This document shows positions 18,189-28,964 of a DNA stretch of 64,000 nucleotides, piece by piece (position 1 is the first letter of the stretch; the number at the start of each line of letters is the position of its first letter). This stretch comes from Ruegeria sp. HKCCD4315 (lineage in GTDB: Bacteria; Pseudomonadota; Alphaproteobacteria; Rhodobacterales; Rhodobacteraceae): contig NZ_WVRN01000001.1 in assembly GCF_013112245.1 (NCBI RefSeq), positions 1,306,501 through 1,370,500 of the forward strand, in the 5' to 3' direction. The notes below the pieces were generated by a model, which saw only the letters and a list, made by a program, of their open reading frames with translations, did no database searches and was not told where the DNA came from. The position numbers were made by a program, and so were the translations under genes.

Positions 18189-18202
18189 TGTTAGCGTTAA
18201 CG
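18189..18202. promoter_or_regulatory. LacI-type operator upstream of eno (CceR/PckR-like)
   Basis: TGTTAGCGTTAACG matches the central-CG palindrome used by alphaproteobacterial CceR/PckR regulators of carbon flow, as I remember it, at nearly every fixed position. It is 71 bases upstream of the eno start. A weak promoter (GTTTAC, 17 bases, TATGAC at 18209-18237) follows. Confidence 0.5.
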
Positions 18203-18236
18203 GAAACGGTTTACTTTTGGGCCGGTGCTGCTATGA

Positions 18237-19550
<1,314 letters not shown>

Positions 19551-19577
19551 CCCGTGTGGTGCTAGGCTGGCCCTTGG

Positions 19578-20138
19578 GTGCGATCCGGGGGTCACGTCTT
19601 GCTGAAGATTATTGAACCAGAAACGCCGGACCAGCTGAACGCGGTTCGGCGTTTGTGTTGGGACTATCGGGATTTCCTGCTGACGCTGGATGAGCGATCT
19701 GTCCAGATCGTCCAAACCTTCTACGCCAAGGAAAAATACGCCCGTTTGATGGACACTCTGGCAGCAGATCATGCACCGCCTGACGGCGGACTCAAACTGG
19801 CCATGCTTGACGGAGAGCCGATTGGTTGCGGCATGTTTCACACAATTGCGCCGGGTGTGGCCGAAATAAAGCGGGTGTATGTGAGGGATACAGCAAGGGG
19901 ATCCGGTGCAGGGCGTGCAATCATGCTGTCGCTGATTGAAACCTGTCGGGATCTTGGTTTCGATTACATCCGAATGGACACCGGAAAACCGCTGAAAGCC
20001 GCGACTCAATTATACCTGTCTTTAGGGTTCCATCTGCGTGGTGCTTACTCTGAGATTCCAGAAATCGCTCGGGATCATCTGCTCTTTTTTGAAATGCAGC
20101 TCACGGAAGTCAAAAAAAGTAAAGATAACGATAATTGA
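19578..20138 (+). CDS. GNAT family N-acetyltransferase
   Basis: A 186-residue GNAT protein, 27 bases after eno. The acetyl-CoA site is the IKRVYVRDTARGSGAGRAIM stretch (about 95-114), followed by DYIRMDTGKPLKAATQLYLSLGFH. The acceptor is unknown. Two starts are possible: GTG 19578, or TTG 19599, which has GGGGG seven bases ahead and removes seven residues. It may read through from eno, as no terminator separates them. Confidence 0.75.
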   Translation: MRSGGHVLLKIIEPETPDQLNAVRRLCWDYRDFLLTLDERSVQIVQTFYAKEKYARLMDTLAADHAPPDGGLKLAMLDGEPIGCGMFHTIAPGVAEIKRVYVRDTARGSGAGRAIMLSLIETCRDLGFDYIRMDTGKPLKAATQLYLSLGFHLRGAYSEIPEIARDHLLFFEMQLTEVKKSKDNDN

Positions 20139-20278
20139 ATTTAATCAGCGTTTTACGCGCCGAAATGCCTTATTTTGTCCGCTTTAGATCTGCTTAAATT
20201 TTATTATGTGTGAACTTGTTACTAACTATGCCCGCGCTGAATCCCGTAACCTCGGTTCATTACAGAAAGGGGGCTACG

Positions 20279-20443
20279 ATGTCTGTATCAAAATTCCTTC
20301 TGATAATCGCCGCAACGTCCATAACCATTCTGTCCGCGTGTGCGGGTCCGGGAACCTACCCGATAACCGGGGAAGAAGTATCGGCGAATGATCCGGTTCA
20401 GGACATGAATCCCGCCAATATCTTCCGGGGAGAATCGCGCTAA
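20279..20443 (+). CDS. Small lipoprotein, unknown function
   Basis: A 54-residue peptide with a lipoprotein signal (MSVSKFLLIIAATSITILSAC) and a short mature part containing YPITGEEVSANDPVQDMNP. AAAGGGGG lies five bases before ATG 20279; the longer frame from 20210 lacks a site. It stands after a 140-base AT-rich gap. Similar short lipoproteins of unknown role occur in this bacterial family. The TAA stop overlaps the stop of the convergent acetyltransferase by four bases (CTAA). Confidence 0.65.
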   Translation: MSVSKFLLIIAATSITILSACAGPGTYPITGEEVSANDPVQDMNPANIFRGESR

Positions 20444-20889
20444 AGCGCCTTGCTCATCAGCATGTACTTTTCGCGGGGTCTGAACCCGGTACGCAGGTAC
20501 AGTTTCTGAGCGGCCTCATTGGTTCTGTCCACTTCAAGATGAAGCGCGGTCAGACCCGCTCCGGCCAATGCCTTGGGAAGATCCAGCAAAACCTCGGTGG
20601 CGATGCCACGGCCGCGGACGGCAGGGCGGATATAGATTTCGTCTACGAACCCGTCCATGCCACCGAACTCGACTGACCAGCCGAAGGTGAGGATGATATA
20701 GCCCAACGGCGCGCGTCCCGGGCCAATCAGGTAGACACAGCCATGGGGGATGCCTTCCAGCAAGGGGGCAAGGGCATTTCGGGTTTTGTCAGCGTCCTGT
20801 TCGATCCGCGCCTCGGCATGAAACGCAGTGACCAGCGCCATCAGGCGGTCCAGATCTTCGGGGCGCGCAAGGCGCAGAGCGGCGCTCAT
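20440..20889 (-). CDS. GNAT family N-acetyltransferase
   Basis: A 149-residue GNAT domain: LRLARPEDLDRLMALV at the start, the acetyl-CoA loop VRGRGIATEVL near 92-102, and LHLEVDRTNEAAQKLYLRTGFRPREKY at the end. Its ATG overlaps the nucleoside hydrolase stop by four bases, so the two are translated from one message. Target amine unknown. Confidence 0.85.
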   Translation of the reverse strand: MSAALRLARPEDLDRLMALVTAFHAEARIEQDADKTRNALAPLLEGIPHGCVYLIGPGRAPLGYIILTFGWSVEFGGMDGFVDEIYIRPAVRGRGIATEVLLDLPKALAGAGLTALHLEVDRTNEAAQKLYLRTGFRPREKYMLMSKAL

Positions 20890-21827
20890 AGTCGGGCCAG
20901 CCTTTCTGTCAGCAGGGCAAAAAAGCCGTCCGCGTCGAGGTCGCCAACAAACAGCGCATTAGGTGCACGGTCGGTCACGCCCCACCAATCGGCGACGGTC
21001 ATGCCCATGGTCAGTTCCGACCGGGTCTCAACCTGGACATTCACATGACGGCCCGAGAACAATTCGGGCCGGATCAGATAAGCGGTTACGCAGGGGTCAT
21101 GCAAAGGGGCGCCCGCGCTGCCGTATTTTTCCTTGTCGAAGCGTTCAAAAAAGTCGGTCATTTCCGCCACTGCAATGCCGACCTTGTTTCCCAATGCCCG
21201 GAATGCATCATTGCGGGGTTTGGTGACCAGCGCTTTGTGCGTGACATCCAAGGGCATGACCACGATGGGCCTGCCGGATCTGAAAACAATATCAGCGGCT
21301 TCCGGGTCGACGTGGATGTTGAATTCGGCTGTGGGGGTGATGTTGCCCACTTCGAAATAAGCGCCCCCCATCAGCACGATTTCCTGCACCCGATCGACGA
21401 TGTCGGGGGCCTTGCGGAACGCCATGGCGATGTTGGTCAGTGGCCCCAACGGGCAGAGTGTCACGGTGCCCGATTCATGTTTGCGCAGTGTCTCAATGAT
21501 GAAATCAACCGCATGTCCGTCCGCCAGCGGCATTTCAGGGTCCGGCAGAACGGGCCCGTCCAATCCGGTTTTGCCATGTACATGTTCTGCCGTGACCAGA
21601 GGGCGGATCAAAGGGCGATCACATCCCGCATAGACAGGAACATCCGCCCGGCCCGCCAGTTCGCAGACAATCCGAGCGTTCTTGGCGGTGAGCGCCAAAG
21701 GTACGTTCCCGGCAACGGCAGTGATGCCCAGAACTTCGATCTCATCCGGGCTGGCCAGGGCCAGCAGGATGGCGACGGCGTCGTCTTGTCCGGGGTCGGT
21801 GTCGATGATGATTTTGCGCGGTGCCAT
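20886..21827 (-). CDS. Inosine/uridine-preferring nucleoside hydrolase
   Basis: Nucleoside hydrolases cleave the N-glycosidic bond of ribonucleosides to base and ribose. The 313-residue product has the family's calcium-binding DTDPGQDDA (9-17), AGNVPLALTAKNA, ELAGRADVPVYAG, LCPLGPLTNIA, MGGAYFEVGNITPTAEFNIHVDPEAA and LHDPCVTAYL. Length is typical. I chose ATG 21827 with GGAGG five bases before; the frame extends 12 codons more. Substrate range (purine or pyrimidine) cannot be decided. Confidence 0.9.
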   Translation of the reverse strand: MAPRKIIIDTDPGQDDAVAILLALASPDEIEVLGITAVAGNVPLALTAKNARIVCELAGRADVPVYAGCDRPLIRPLVTAEHVHGKTGLDGPVLPDPEMPLADGHAVDFIIETLRKHESGTVTLCPLGPLTNIAMAFRKAPDIVDRVQEIVLMGGAYFEVGNITPTAEFNIHVDPEAADIVFRSGRPIVVMPLDVTHKALVTKPRNDAFRALGNKVGIAVAEMTDFFERFDKEKYGSAGAPLHDPCVTAYLIRPELFSGRHVNVQVETRSELTMGMTVADWWGVTDRAPNALFVGDLDADGFFALLTERLARL

Positions 21828-21888
21828 TGTGCCTCCGGGGTCTTGAAGCGCGGACACTCGCAAGTGTCACCGCACTTGTCCAGCAGTT

Positions 21889-22746
21889 TCAGGCCCCGGT
21901 CGGCGCGTCCACCGGCGGGAGTTTGCCATTGGCGCGATGTTCCTCGGTTTTGACATCGTCCCAGAGCGCATCCATCTCGGCAAGATCGCTTTGTGCGGGG
22001 GTTTTGCCCCGCTCGGCCAGACGGGCTTCGACCTGTTCAAAGCGGCGGGTGAACTTGGCATTGGTGCGGCGCAGGGCGGCCTCGGGTTCGATACCCAGAT
22101 GGCGCCCAAGATTGACCATCACAAACAGCAGATCGCCGAATTCGTCCTCAAGCGCATCGGCGTCCATCCTGTCACGCGCTTCTTCCAATTCGGCCGCTTC
22201 TTCTGTGATCTTGGCCAACACATGGCTGGCATCGGGCCAGTCAAAGCCCACGCGAGCGGCACGTTTTTGCAGTTTGTGAGCGCGCAGCAGGGCGGGCAGG
22301 TTCGCCGCGACACCGTCCAACGCGCCTTTCTGTTCCTTGCCCGCACGCTCGGCGGCCTTGATTGCTTCCCAATCCTTGGTCTGCTGATCGGCTGACTTGT
22401 CGCGGGACTCGTCACCAAACACATGCGGATGGCGGCTGACCATCTTGTCCGACATGGTTCGAACCACGTCTTGAAAGGTGAAATGCCCGGCCTCTTCAGC
22501 CATTTGCGCGTGAAAGACAGATTGGAACAGAAGATCGCCCAGTTCTCCTTTCAGCTCATCATAAGCCTCGCGCTCAATGGCGTCGGCGACTTCATACGCC
22601 TCTTCAATCGTATAGGGTGCGATGGTCGCGAAATCCTGCTCGATATCCCACGGGCAGCCACTTTGCGGGTCGCGCAGGCGGCGCATGATTTCCAGCAAAC
22701 GCTCGATACCAGCGTCGCTGTCGTGGATCAGAGGATTTTCGGCCAT
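21889..22746 (-). CDS. mazG: Nucleoside triphosphate pyrophosphohydrolase MazG
   Basis: MazG hydrolyses (d)NTPs to monophosphates and pyrophosphate, removing non-standard nucleotides and tuning stress responses. The 285-residue protein has two MazG domains. The first carries CPWDIEQDFATIAPYTIEEAYEVADAI and ELKGELGDLLFQSVFHA; the second carries KITEEAAELEEA and LEDEFGDLLFVMVNLGRHL. Metal-binding E/D residues are in place. The start is ATG 22746 with AAAGGG upstream; an extra 12 codons upstream are not needed. It diverges from the M20 gene with 66 bases between. Confidence 0.95.
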   Translation of the reverse strand: MAENPLIHDSDAGIERLLEIMRRLRDPQSGCPWDIEQDFATIAPYTIEEAYEVADAIEREAYDELKGELGDLLFQSVFHAQMAEEAGHFTFQDVVRTMSDKMVSRHPHVFGDESRDKSADQQTKDWEAIKAAERAGKEQKGALDGVAANLPALLRAHKLQKRAARVGFDWPDASHVLAKITEEAAELEEARDRMDADALEDEFGDLLFVMVNLGRHLGIEPEAALRRTNAKFTRRFEQVEARLAERGKTPAQSDLAEMDALWDDVKTEEHRANGKLPPVDAPTGA

Positions 22747-22812
22747 TGCGAACCCTTTCGTTCCGGTGTCAGATGCATCCATTCCGCAGTCCTGATCAGG
22801 AGTCCACCCCAG

Positions 22813-23976
22813 ATGCCCGTCGTCAACCGAATTGCCGATTTCTCAGCCGATATGTCCGCATGGCGGCAGCATTTGCACACGATCCCTGAATTGGAGTTCG
22901 AGTGCTATGAGACAGCCGCCTTTGTGGCCGAGCGTCTGCGCGAGTTCGGGGTGGATGAACTGCATGAAGGCATCGCCAAGACCGGAATGGTTGCGATCAT
23001 CAACGGGCAGGAGGATGGCCCGACCATCGGCCTGCGCGCGGACATGGACGCTTTGCCCATCGCCGAGGAAACCGGGGTGGAGTACACGTCGACACATCCG
23101 GGCAAGATGCATGCCTGTGGCCACGACGGGCATACGACGATGCTGCTTGGGGCTGCACGCTATCTGGCCGAGACGCGGAATTTCCGCGGCCGCGTCGCGC
23201 TGATCTTTCAGCCTGCCGAGGAAGAAGGTGGCGGTGCTGGCGTGATGGTGGAAGAGGGCATTATGGAGAGGTTCGACATTTCTCAGGTCTATGCGCTGCA
23301 CAACGCGCCGGGTTTTGCAGAAGGGGCGTTCTATACCACGCCCGGGCCGATCATGGCGGCGGTTGATACGTTCGAGGTACATATCCAAGGTGTCGGTGGC
23401 CACGGTGCTATGCCGCACGAGACGCGCGACCCTGTAATGGCGGCCTGTGGTATCGCGCAAGCTATTCAGACGATTGTCAGCCGCAACCACTATGCCTTGG
23501 ACGATCTAGTGGTCTCGGTCACGCAAATCCATTCGGGCACGGTCAACAACGTGATTCCCGACACGGCTTTTATCAATGGAACGGTACGCACGTTCGATCC
23601 GGCTGTGCAGAAAATGGTGATGGAGCGAATGGAGCAGATCGTACAGGGGCAGGCGGCGTCTTATGGGGTTGAGGCAAGACTGGATTATGACGTCAACTAT
23701 CCCGCAACGATCAATGATGCCGAAAAAGCCAACTTCGCTGCTGACGTGGCACGTGAGGTTGCGGGCGAGGATCGAGTGATCGCCAACGCAGGCCGCGAAA
23801 TGGGGGCCGAGGATTTCTCGTACATGCTGCAGGAACGGCCCGGCGCGTATCTGTTCTTGGGGCAAGGCGAGGGGGCAGGGCTGCACCATCCCAAGTACAA
23901 CTTCAACGACGATATCGCACCGGTCGGCGCGTCCTTTTTCGCACGTATCGTGGAAAAGACGCAGCCGTTGGGCTGA
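22813..23976 (+). CDS. M20 family metallo-amidohydrolase (hippurate/N-acyl amino acid hydrolase)
   Basis: A 387-residue zinc hydrolase of the M20D group that cleaves amides such as hippurate or N-acetyl amino acids. It shows WRQHLHTIPELEFE, the metal motif MHACGHDGHTTML, the catalytic pair QPAEEEGGGAG, GGHGAMPHETRDPV in the dimer domain and MGAEDFSYML late. I start at ATG 22813, within a frame that stays open 130 codons upstream only because it is antisense to mazG. Twelve bases before the first ureohydrolase, it probably forms an operon with the two ureohydrolases. Confidence 0.88.
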   Translation: MPVVNRIADFSADMSAWRQHLHTIPELEFECYETAAFVAERLREFGVDELHEGIAKTGMVAIINGQEDGPTIGLRADMDALPIAEETGVEYTSTHPGKMHACGHDGHTTMLLGAARYLAETRNFRGRVALIFQPAEEEGGGAGVMVEEGIMERFDISQVYALHNAPGFAEGAFYTTPGPIMAAVDTFEVHIQGVGGHGAMPHETRDPVMAACGIAQAIQTIVSRNHYALDDLVVSVTQIHSGTVNNVIPDTAFINGTVRTFDPAVQKMVMERMEQIVQGQAASYGVEARLDYDVNYPATINDAEKANFAADVAREVAGEDRVIANAGREMGAEDFSYMLQERPGAYLFLGQGEGAGLHHPKYNFNDDIAPVGASFFARIVEKTQPLG

Positions 23977-23988
23977 TGGGGTAAACAG

Positions 23989-24963
23989 ATGGCACTGGAA
24001 GACGCAAAGAATCAGGTGGACGAGGCGTTCACCAACCCGGACCTTAAAGGGTTGTCTTATGAAAACACCTTTGGCGGGGCGACCTCGTTCCTGCGACGGC
24101 TGTACACCAAAGATCTAAGCGGCGTAGACATCGCGGTGACCGGGGTGCCTTTTGATCAGGCTGTCACCAATCGCCCCGGCACGCGCCTTGGCCCGCGTGC
24201 GATCCGCGAGGCCAGCGCCCTGCAATCGCCTGACGCGCCTTATGGATGGCCTTTTGATGCGCTCAGCGAACTGGCCATCGTGGACTACGGAGACATGGCC
24301 TATGACTATGCCAATATCCCGGCCTTTCCCGACACCCTAACCGATCACATCCGCACCATTCTGGCGGCTGACGTGGCCTCGGTCACGCTGGGCGGGGACC
24401 ATTATATCAGCTTCCCGATCCTGAAAGCCTATGCCGAGAAATACGGACCCATGTCATTGCTGCAATTTGATGCGCATACGGACACTTGGGCCGATGATGA
24501 CATGTCCCGCGTTGATCACGGGACAATGTTCTACAAGGCGGTGAAGTCGGGGATTGTGGACCCGAAACGCTCGGTCCAGGTGGGCATTCGCACCACCAAT
24601 GAGGACACACTGGGCGTCAACATAATCGACGCGCGTGAGGTTTATGAATCTGGCCCTGCGGCGGTCGCACAGAAGATCAAGGGTATACTGGGTAACAGCC
24701 CAGTCTATCTGAGTTTCGACATCGACGGGTTGGACCCAGCCTTTGCGCCGGGTACCGGCACGCCGGTTTGGGGCGGGTTAAGTTCCATTCAGGCACAGAT
24801 CATCCTGCGCGACATTGCCGGTATCAACATCAAGGGCGGAGACGTAGTCGAGGTCTCTCCGCCCTTTGACACATCCGGCGCAACGGCGATTGCCGGGGCG
24901 CATGTGGCGACGCAGATCATCTGTCTGCTGGGATGGGATAAGCTGGCCAAAGAGAAAGAGTAA
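23989..24963 (+). CDS. speB: Ureohydrolase (agmatinase-like), first copy
   Basis: A 324-residue binuclear-manganese ureohydrolase that would cleave a guanidino compound to urea and an amine. Metal ligands are intact: GGDH (H138), FDAHTD (D161, H163, D165) and SFDIDGLDP (D244, D246). The RPGTRLGPRAIR block and FAPGTGTPVWGGLSS are agmatinase-type. True substrate could be agmatine, guanidinobutyrate or guanidine; sequence alone does not settle it. It follows the M20 gene by 12 bases. The second copy downstream is clearly divergent, so this is not a recent duplication. Confidence 0.8.
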   Translation: MALEDAKNQVDEAFTNPDLKGLSYENTFGGATSFLRRLYTKDLSGVDIAVTGVPFDQAVTNRPGTRLGPRAIREASALQSPDAPYGWPFDALSELAIVDYGDMAYDYANIPAFPDTLTDHIRTILAADVASVTLGGDHYISFPILKAYAEKYGPMSLLQFDAHTDTWADDDMSRVDHGTMFYKAVKSGIVDPKRSVQVGIRTTNEDTLGVNIIDAREVYESGPAAVAQKIKGILGNSPVYLSFDIDGLDPAFAPGTGTPVWGGLSSIQAQIILRDIAGINIKGGDVVEVSPPFDTSGATAIAGAHVATQIICLLGWDKLAKEKE

Positions 24964-25050
24964 ACCTGTTTGGGTACCCGTTAACTTCTGGTTAGCCATA
25001 CTTCCGGTATGTGCTGGAAGACGTAAAAAAAAGGATGGGGCGGCACGCGC

Positions 25051-25998
25051 ATGACAGAATTCAACCAACCGGTCAGCGGCAATGACTTGGCGCGTTTCTC
25101 GGGGCCGAACACGTTTATGCGCCTTCCACAGGCCGCGTCACTGGCGGGGCTGGACGTGGCGGTGCTTGGCATTCCGATGGATATCGGCACCTCGTGGCGG
25201 TCGGGCACTCGGTTTGGCCCGAAACAGATCCGCAGTGAAAGCGCGATGATCCGGCCCTATAATATGGCCACGTCGGCGGCCCCGTTTGACAGCTTGCAGA
25301 TCGCTGACATCGGGGATCTGGCGATCAATACCTTCTCATTGTCGGACAGCCTGAGGATCATCAAAGAAAGTTATGATGCAATACTGGCAAAGAACGTCAT
25401 CCCGGTGGCGATGGGGGGTGATCATTCAATCACCTTGCCGATCCTGCGGGCGATTGCCGCCAAGCACGGGCCGGTAGCGCTGGTGCATGTGGATGCCCAT
25501 GCGGACGTGAATGACGAGATGTTTGGTGAAAAGGAAACCCACGGCACCGTTTTCCGCCGCGCCTACGAAGAAGGGCTGATCGTTCCTGACAAAACCTTTC
25601 AGATCGGCATTCGTGGATCAGGCTACGCGGCATCGGACTTTACCGAGGCCAAGGATTGGGGTTTTCGCCAGTTTCCCGCCTGGGAGCTGTGGCAGCAGAA
25701 CCTGACCCAGATCGGCTCGCAGATTCGCAAGACCATCGGTGAGCATCCGGTTTATATCACCTATGACATCGACAGCCTGGATCCGGCCTTTGCTCCGGGC
25801 ACCGGCACGCCAGAGATTGCGGGGCTGACGACCCCACAGGCGTTGCAACTGATCCATGCGTTGCAAGGGGTGAACGCGGTGGGCTGTGACCTTGTCGAGG
25901 TCTCACCACCATATGACCCATCGGGAAACACGGCGCTGACGGCGGCGAACCTGATATATGAGATGCTGTGCATCCTGCCGGGGGTGACGTCGCGGTAA
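25051..25998 (+). CDS. Ureohydrolase (agmatinase/guanidinobutyrase-like), second copy
   Basis: A 315-residue paralogue with ligands MGGDH (H125), VDAHAD (D148, H150, D152) and YDIDSLDP (D239, D241). Its SGTRFGPKQIRSESAMIRPYN and ETHGTVFRRAYEEGL blocks look closer to guanidinobutyrase/guanidinopropionase enzymes than the first copy does. The 87-base gap before it holds a small inverted repeat, CATAC-TTCCG-GTATG at 24997-25011, so it may have some separate control. GGATGGGG precedes the start. The two enzymes probably handle different guanidino substrates. Confidence 0.78.
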   Translation: MTEFNQPVSGNDLARFSGPNTFMRLPQAASLAGLDVAVLGIPMDIGTSWRSGTRFGPKQIRSESAMIRPYNMATSAAPFDSLQIADIGDLAINTFSLSDSLRIIKESYDAILAKNVIPVAMGGDHSITLPILRAIAAKHGPVALVHVDAHADVNDEMFGEKETHGTVFRRAYEEGLIVPDKTFQIGIRGSGYAASDFTEAKDWGFRQFPAWELWQQNLTQIGSQIRKTIGEHPVYITYDIDSLDPAFAPGTGTPEIAGLTTPQALQLIHALQGVNAVGCDLVEVSPPYDPSGNTALTAANLIYEMLCILPGVTSR

Positions 25999-26064
25999 AC
26001 CGGTGTGGAACGGGTTGTGCAGGCGCTTCATCCGCCTAGGATTTGCCCCAGAGGGTAAAGTGGG

Positions 26065-26466
26065 ATGAAAAAGATGGTTCTTTGGGCAGTGCTCGCGCTT
26101 GTGATCGGACTAGGCGCTTATATCCGGCTGGCCCCATCCGACCCTGCGCAATGGAATGTTGCGCCGGTCGCACCCGTGGATCAGGACCTGCCCGGCGGTG
26201 TGGTGCGCGTTGTCGAAACCGGCCCCGAAGGTTTGCAGCGTCTGGACCAGATCATCCGCGCCACGCCCCGCACATCGGTTTTGGCAGGGTCTGTCGATGC
26301 AGGCATGATCACCTACATCACCCGCACGAAATGGATCGGCTTTCCCGACTACACCACGGTTCAGCAGGACGGCAACTCTCTGCGCGTTCACGGCCGCCTG
26401 CGGTTTGGGCGCAAAGATTTTGGCGTGAACAAAGCGCGGGTCGATGGGTGGTTGCAGAAGATGTAA
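26065..26466 (+). CDS. DUF1499 family protein
   Basis: A 133-residue protein with one N-terminal membrane anchor (MVLWAVLALVIGLGAYI) and the DUF1499 pattern: EGLQRLDQIIRATPRTSVLAG, then YITRTKWIGFPDYTTVQ and LRVHGRLRFGRKDFGVNKARVDGWL. Function unknown; the bulk is expected in the periplasm. It converges with the small secreted protein gene, 15 bases apart. Confidence 0.8.
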   Translation: MKKMVLWAVLALVIGLGAYIRLAPSDPAQWNVAPVAPVDQDLPGGVVRVVETGPEGLQRLDQIIRATPRTSVLAGSVDAGMITYITRTKWIGFPDYTTVQQDGNSLRVHGRLRFGRKDFGVNKARVDGWLQKM

Positions 26467-26481
26467 TTGAGTGGCGGTGGT

Positions 26482-26763
26482 TTAAGACGCGTCGTCCGAA
26501 GCTGCCTTCCCAAAGGGTTTACTTTGCAACCCCGATGACAGGCACCCTTCCTGAACCTCTCGCCACATGGGAACGTTCAGCGACATTTGACATTGCGCGG
26601 TGAACATGCGGCCATCGACCTGCAGGCAGATCATCTCGCCCAACTCGATGCGCGTCCCGGACGTGTCGGTGCAATAGCAATCGCGGGTTTTACCGTCCGG
26701 GCCGACGTAATCAGCGAAAACCGGCGTGGATGTCAGCAGTAAAGCAAGCAAAATCCGTTTCAT
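26482..26763 (-). CDS. Small secreted cysteine-containing protein
   Basis: A 93-residue protein with a signal peptide (MKRILLALLLTSTPVFA) and a mature region holding five cysteines (CYC, ICL, QCQ, GCL), so disulfides are likely. DCYCTDTSGTRIELGEMICL resembles short secreted proteins of unknown role found in this bacterial family. It is divergent from prfA with 62 bases between. Confidence 0.65.
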   Translation of the reverse strand: MKRILLALLLTSTPVFADYVGPDGKTRDCYCTDTSGTRIELGEMICLQVDGRMFTAQCQMSLNVPMWREVQEGCLSSGLQSKPFGKAASDDAS

Positions 26764-26825
26764 GACAGCAAGCTTAGCATGACGTTGCCCTTGACCAAAG
26801 CCCCGGGATGAGAGACACCGCCCGG

Positions 26826-27881
26826 ATGATCCCCGAAGAACGTCTTGAACAGATCACCCAGCGTTTTCAATACCTCGAAGCAGCCATGGCCGATGGCGTG
26901 TCGGGGGGCGATATTGCGACGCTTGCCAAGGAGTATTCCGACCTCAAGCCGGTGGTTGATCAGATCATGGCCTGGCGGCAGCTGGTCGCGGATCTGGCCG
27001 AGGCCCAGGCGATGTTGGCCGACCCGGACATGAAAGAACTGGCCGAAGAGGAAATCCCTCAGCTACAGGCCAGTATTCCTGCGGCGGAACAGGCCCTGCA
27101 ATTGGCGTTGCTGCCAAAAGACGCGGCCGATGCGCGCCCGGCGATGTTGGAAATTCGCCCTGGAACCGGCGGCGATGAGGCCGCTTTGTTCGCAAGCGAC
27201 CTCTTGCGCATGTATCAACGCTATGCCGAGGCGCGGGGCTGGCGGTTTGAGATTATCGAGGAACAGGCCTCGGATTTGGGCGGCATCAAAGAGGTCGTGG
27301 CTCATATCAAGGGCGACAATGTCTTTGCCCGGATGAAGTACGAATCCGGCGTGCACCGCGTGCAGCGCGTACCCGAGACGGAAAGTGGCGGGCGGATTCA
27401 TACATCGGCTGCGACAGTGGCGGTTCTGCCCGAGGCCGAGGATGTGGACATCCAGATCGACGCAAATGACATCAGAATCGATACGATGCGCAGTTCAGGC
27501 GCGGGTGGACAGCACGTCAACACCACCGACTCGGCGGTCCGGATAACGCACCTTCCGACGGGGTTGGTTGTAACGAGTTCCGAGAAGTCACAGCACCGTA
27601 ACCGCGAGATTGCCATGCAGGTGCTGAAGACACGGCTTTATGATCTGGAGCGGCAGCGGATTGACAGTGAACGCTCGGCAGATCGGGCCAGTCAGGTGGG
27701 CTCGGGCGACCGTTCGGAACGTATTCGTACCTATAACTTCCCGCAAGGTCGCATGACGGATCACCGCATCAACCTGACGCTTTATAAGCTGGATCAGGTC
27801 ATGCAGGGCGATCTGGATGAGGTCATCGATGCGCTGACGGCTGATGATCAGGCGCGGCTGCTTGCCGAGATGGCGCAATGA
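26826..27881 (+). CDS. prfA: Peptide chain release factor 1
   Basis: RF1 reads UAA and UAG stop codons and releases the finished peptide. The 351-residue protein has the stop-reading P-x-T motif as PET (183-185) in [20 protein letters not shown], and the catalytic GGQ at 227-229 in GAGGQHVN. N-terminal helices and the final [12 protein letters not shown] are standard. I take ATG 26826; an upstream in-frame start at 26808 is possible. The Gln of GGQ is the target of PrmC, the next gene, whose start overlaps this stop (ATGA). Confidence 0.96.
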   Translation: MIPEERLEQITQRFQYLEAAMADGVSGGDIATLAKEYSDLKPVVDQIMAWRQLVADLAEAQAMLADPDMKELAEEEIPQLQASIPAAEQALQLALLPKDAADARPAMLEIRPGTGGDEAALFASDLLRMYQRYAEARGWRFEIIEEQASDLGGIKEVVAHIKGDNVFARMKYESGVHRVQRVPETESGGRIHTSAATVAVLPEAEDVDIQIDANDIRIDTMRSSGAGGQHVNTTDSAVRITHLPTGLVVTSSEKSQHRNREIAMQVLKTRLYDLERQRIDSERSADRASQVGSGDRSERIRTYNFPQGRMTDHRINLTLYKLDQVMQGDLDEVIDALTADDQARLLAEMAQ

Positions 27882-28723
27882 CCGGCCTGCAGACAGCGGC
27901 ACAGGCCATGGTGGCGGCAACGGCCCGTCTGCGGGCGGCTGGCGTGGATGACCCCGCGCGCGATGCACGACTGCTGCTGGCCCATGCGGCGCGCATAGAA
28001 GCCAGTCGGGTGACGCTGATTGCGCCCGAGGAGTTGCAGCCCGAGATTGCCGAGCGCTATGACCAGTTGATCTCGCTTCGCGCCATTCGGGTGCCAGTTT
28101 CACATTTGTTAGGCGAACGAGAGTTTTATGGGCGCCGGTTCCGGGTCAGCCGGGATGTTCTGGATCCACGACCCGAAACCGAAACCCTGATCGAAGCAGC
28201 CCTGAGCGCGCCGTTTGATCACGTTCTGGATTTGGGGGTCGGCTCGGGTTGCATCCTGATTACGTTGCTGGCCGAACGTGCCAGCGCGTCAGGCGTCGGG
28301 GCCGATCTGAGCGAAGCTGCCTGTCTGCAAGCCAGTGCAAATGCGATTGAGCATCAAGTTCAGGGGAGAGTGGATATTGTGCGCTCGGATTGGTTTGAAA
28401 ACATTGATGGTCAGTTTGACCTTATTGTTTCCAATCCACCTTATATCTCAGTGGACGAAATGGTCGAATTGTCACCAGAGGTCAAAGAGCACGAGCCGCG
28501 TATGGCCCTAACCGACGAAGGAGACGGGTTGGGTGCATATCGTCGGATTGCCGCGTCAGCCCCCGATTTTCTTCTGCCGGGGGGGCGGATTCTTGTTGAA
28601 ATAGGCCCAACGCAGGCCAAAAAAGTTGCCGCTTTGTTTGATGCGGCAGGGCTTGTAGATGTTTGTGTGATCCCTGATCTGGATGGGCGCGACCGTGTGG
28701 TTGGCGCAAAAATGCCGGGTTGA
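27878..28723 (+). CDS. prmC: Release factor glutamine N5-methyltransferase
   Basis: PrmC methylates the Gln of the GGQ motif in release factors with S-adenosylmethionine. The 281-residue product has the RF-contacting N-terminal helices, the SAM loop LDLGVGSG (117-124) and the catalytic NPPY (186-189). [11 protein letters not shown] at 96-106 is the family's pre-motif. Four-base overlap with prfA indicates translational coupling. Motifs are complete. Confidence 0.95.
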   Translation: MTGLQTAAQAMVAATARLRAAGVDDPARDARLLLAHAARIEASRVTLIAPEELQPEIAERYDQLISLRAIRVPVSHLLGEREFYGRRFRVSRDVLDPRPETETLIEAALSAPFDHVLDLGVGSGCILITLLAERASASGVGADLSEAACLQASANAIEHQVQGRVDIVRSDWFENIDGQFDLIVSNPPYISVDEMVELSPEVKEHEPRMALTDEGDGLGAYRRIAASAPDFLLPGGRILVEIGPTQAKKVAALFDAAGLVDVCVIPDLDGRDRVVGAKMPG

Positions 28724-28964
28724 TCGGCAGGATTGCGACCAAAAAGCGCTGCCCGAACCAAAAAACCTGGTGAAAACCCGAGATTCCTCTTGTCTGCGCG
28801 GTCAGGACATGCTTACTCAGGATTAGTCGGCGAGGTTGACGCTGTTGCAGCGCACCCCTGACGCCAAGCCCAAAAAAGTCGAGATCCCGTCACGGCAAAC
28901 GCCTTAGAGCAGTGCAAAACACGGGTGGTTCGACAGCGAATTGACAAGGCTGACGTAGAGAAAG

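Noticed and set aside
22423..22812. Upstream extension of the M20 gene by 130 codons
   Set aside because: The extension is antisense to mazG, and the family N-terminus matches ATG 22813.
28724..28964. Possible small RNA or tRNA in the gap after prmC
   Set aside because: I found no cloverleaf, no terminator and no T-run hairpin. The stretch holds only the likely promoter of the DUF4167 gene.
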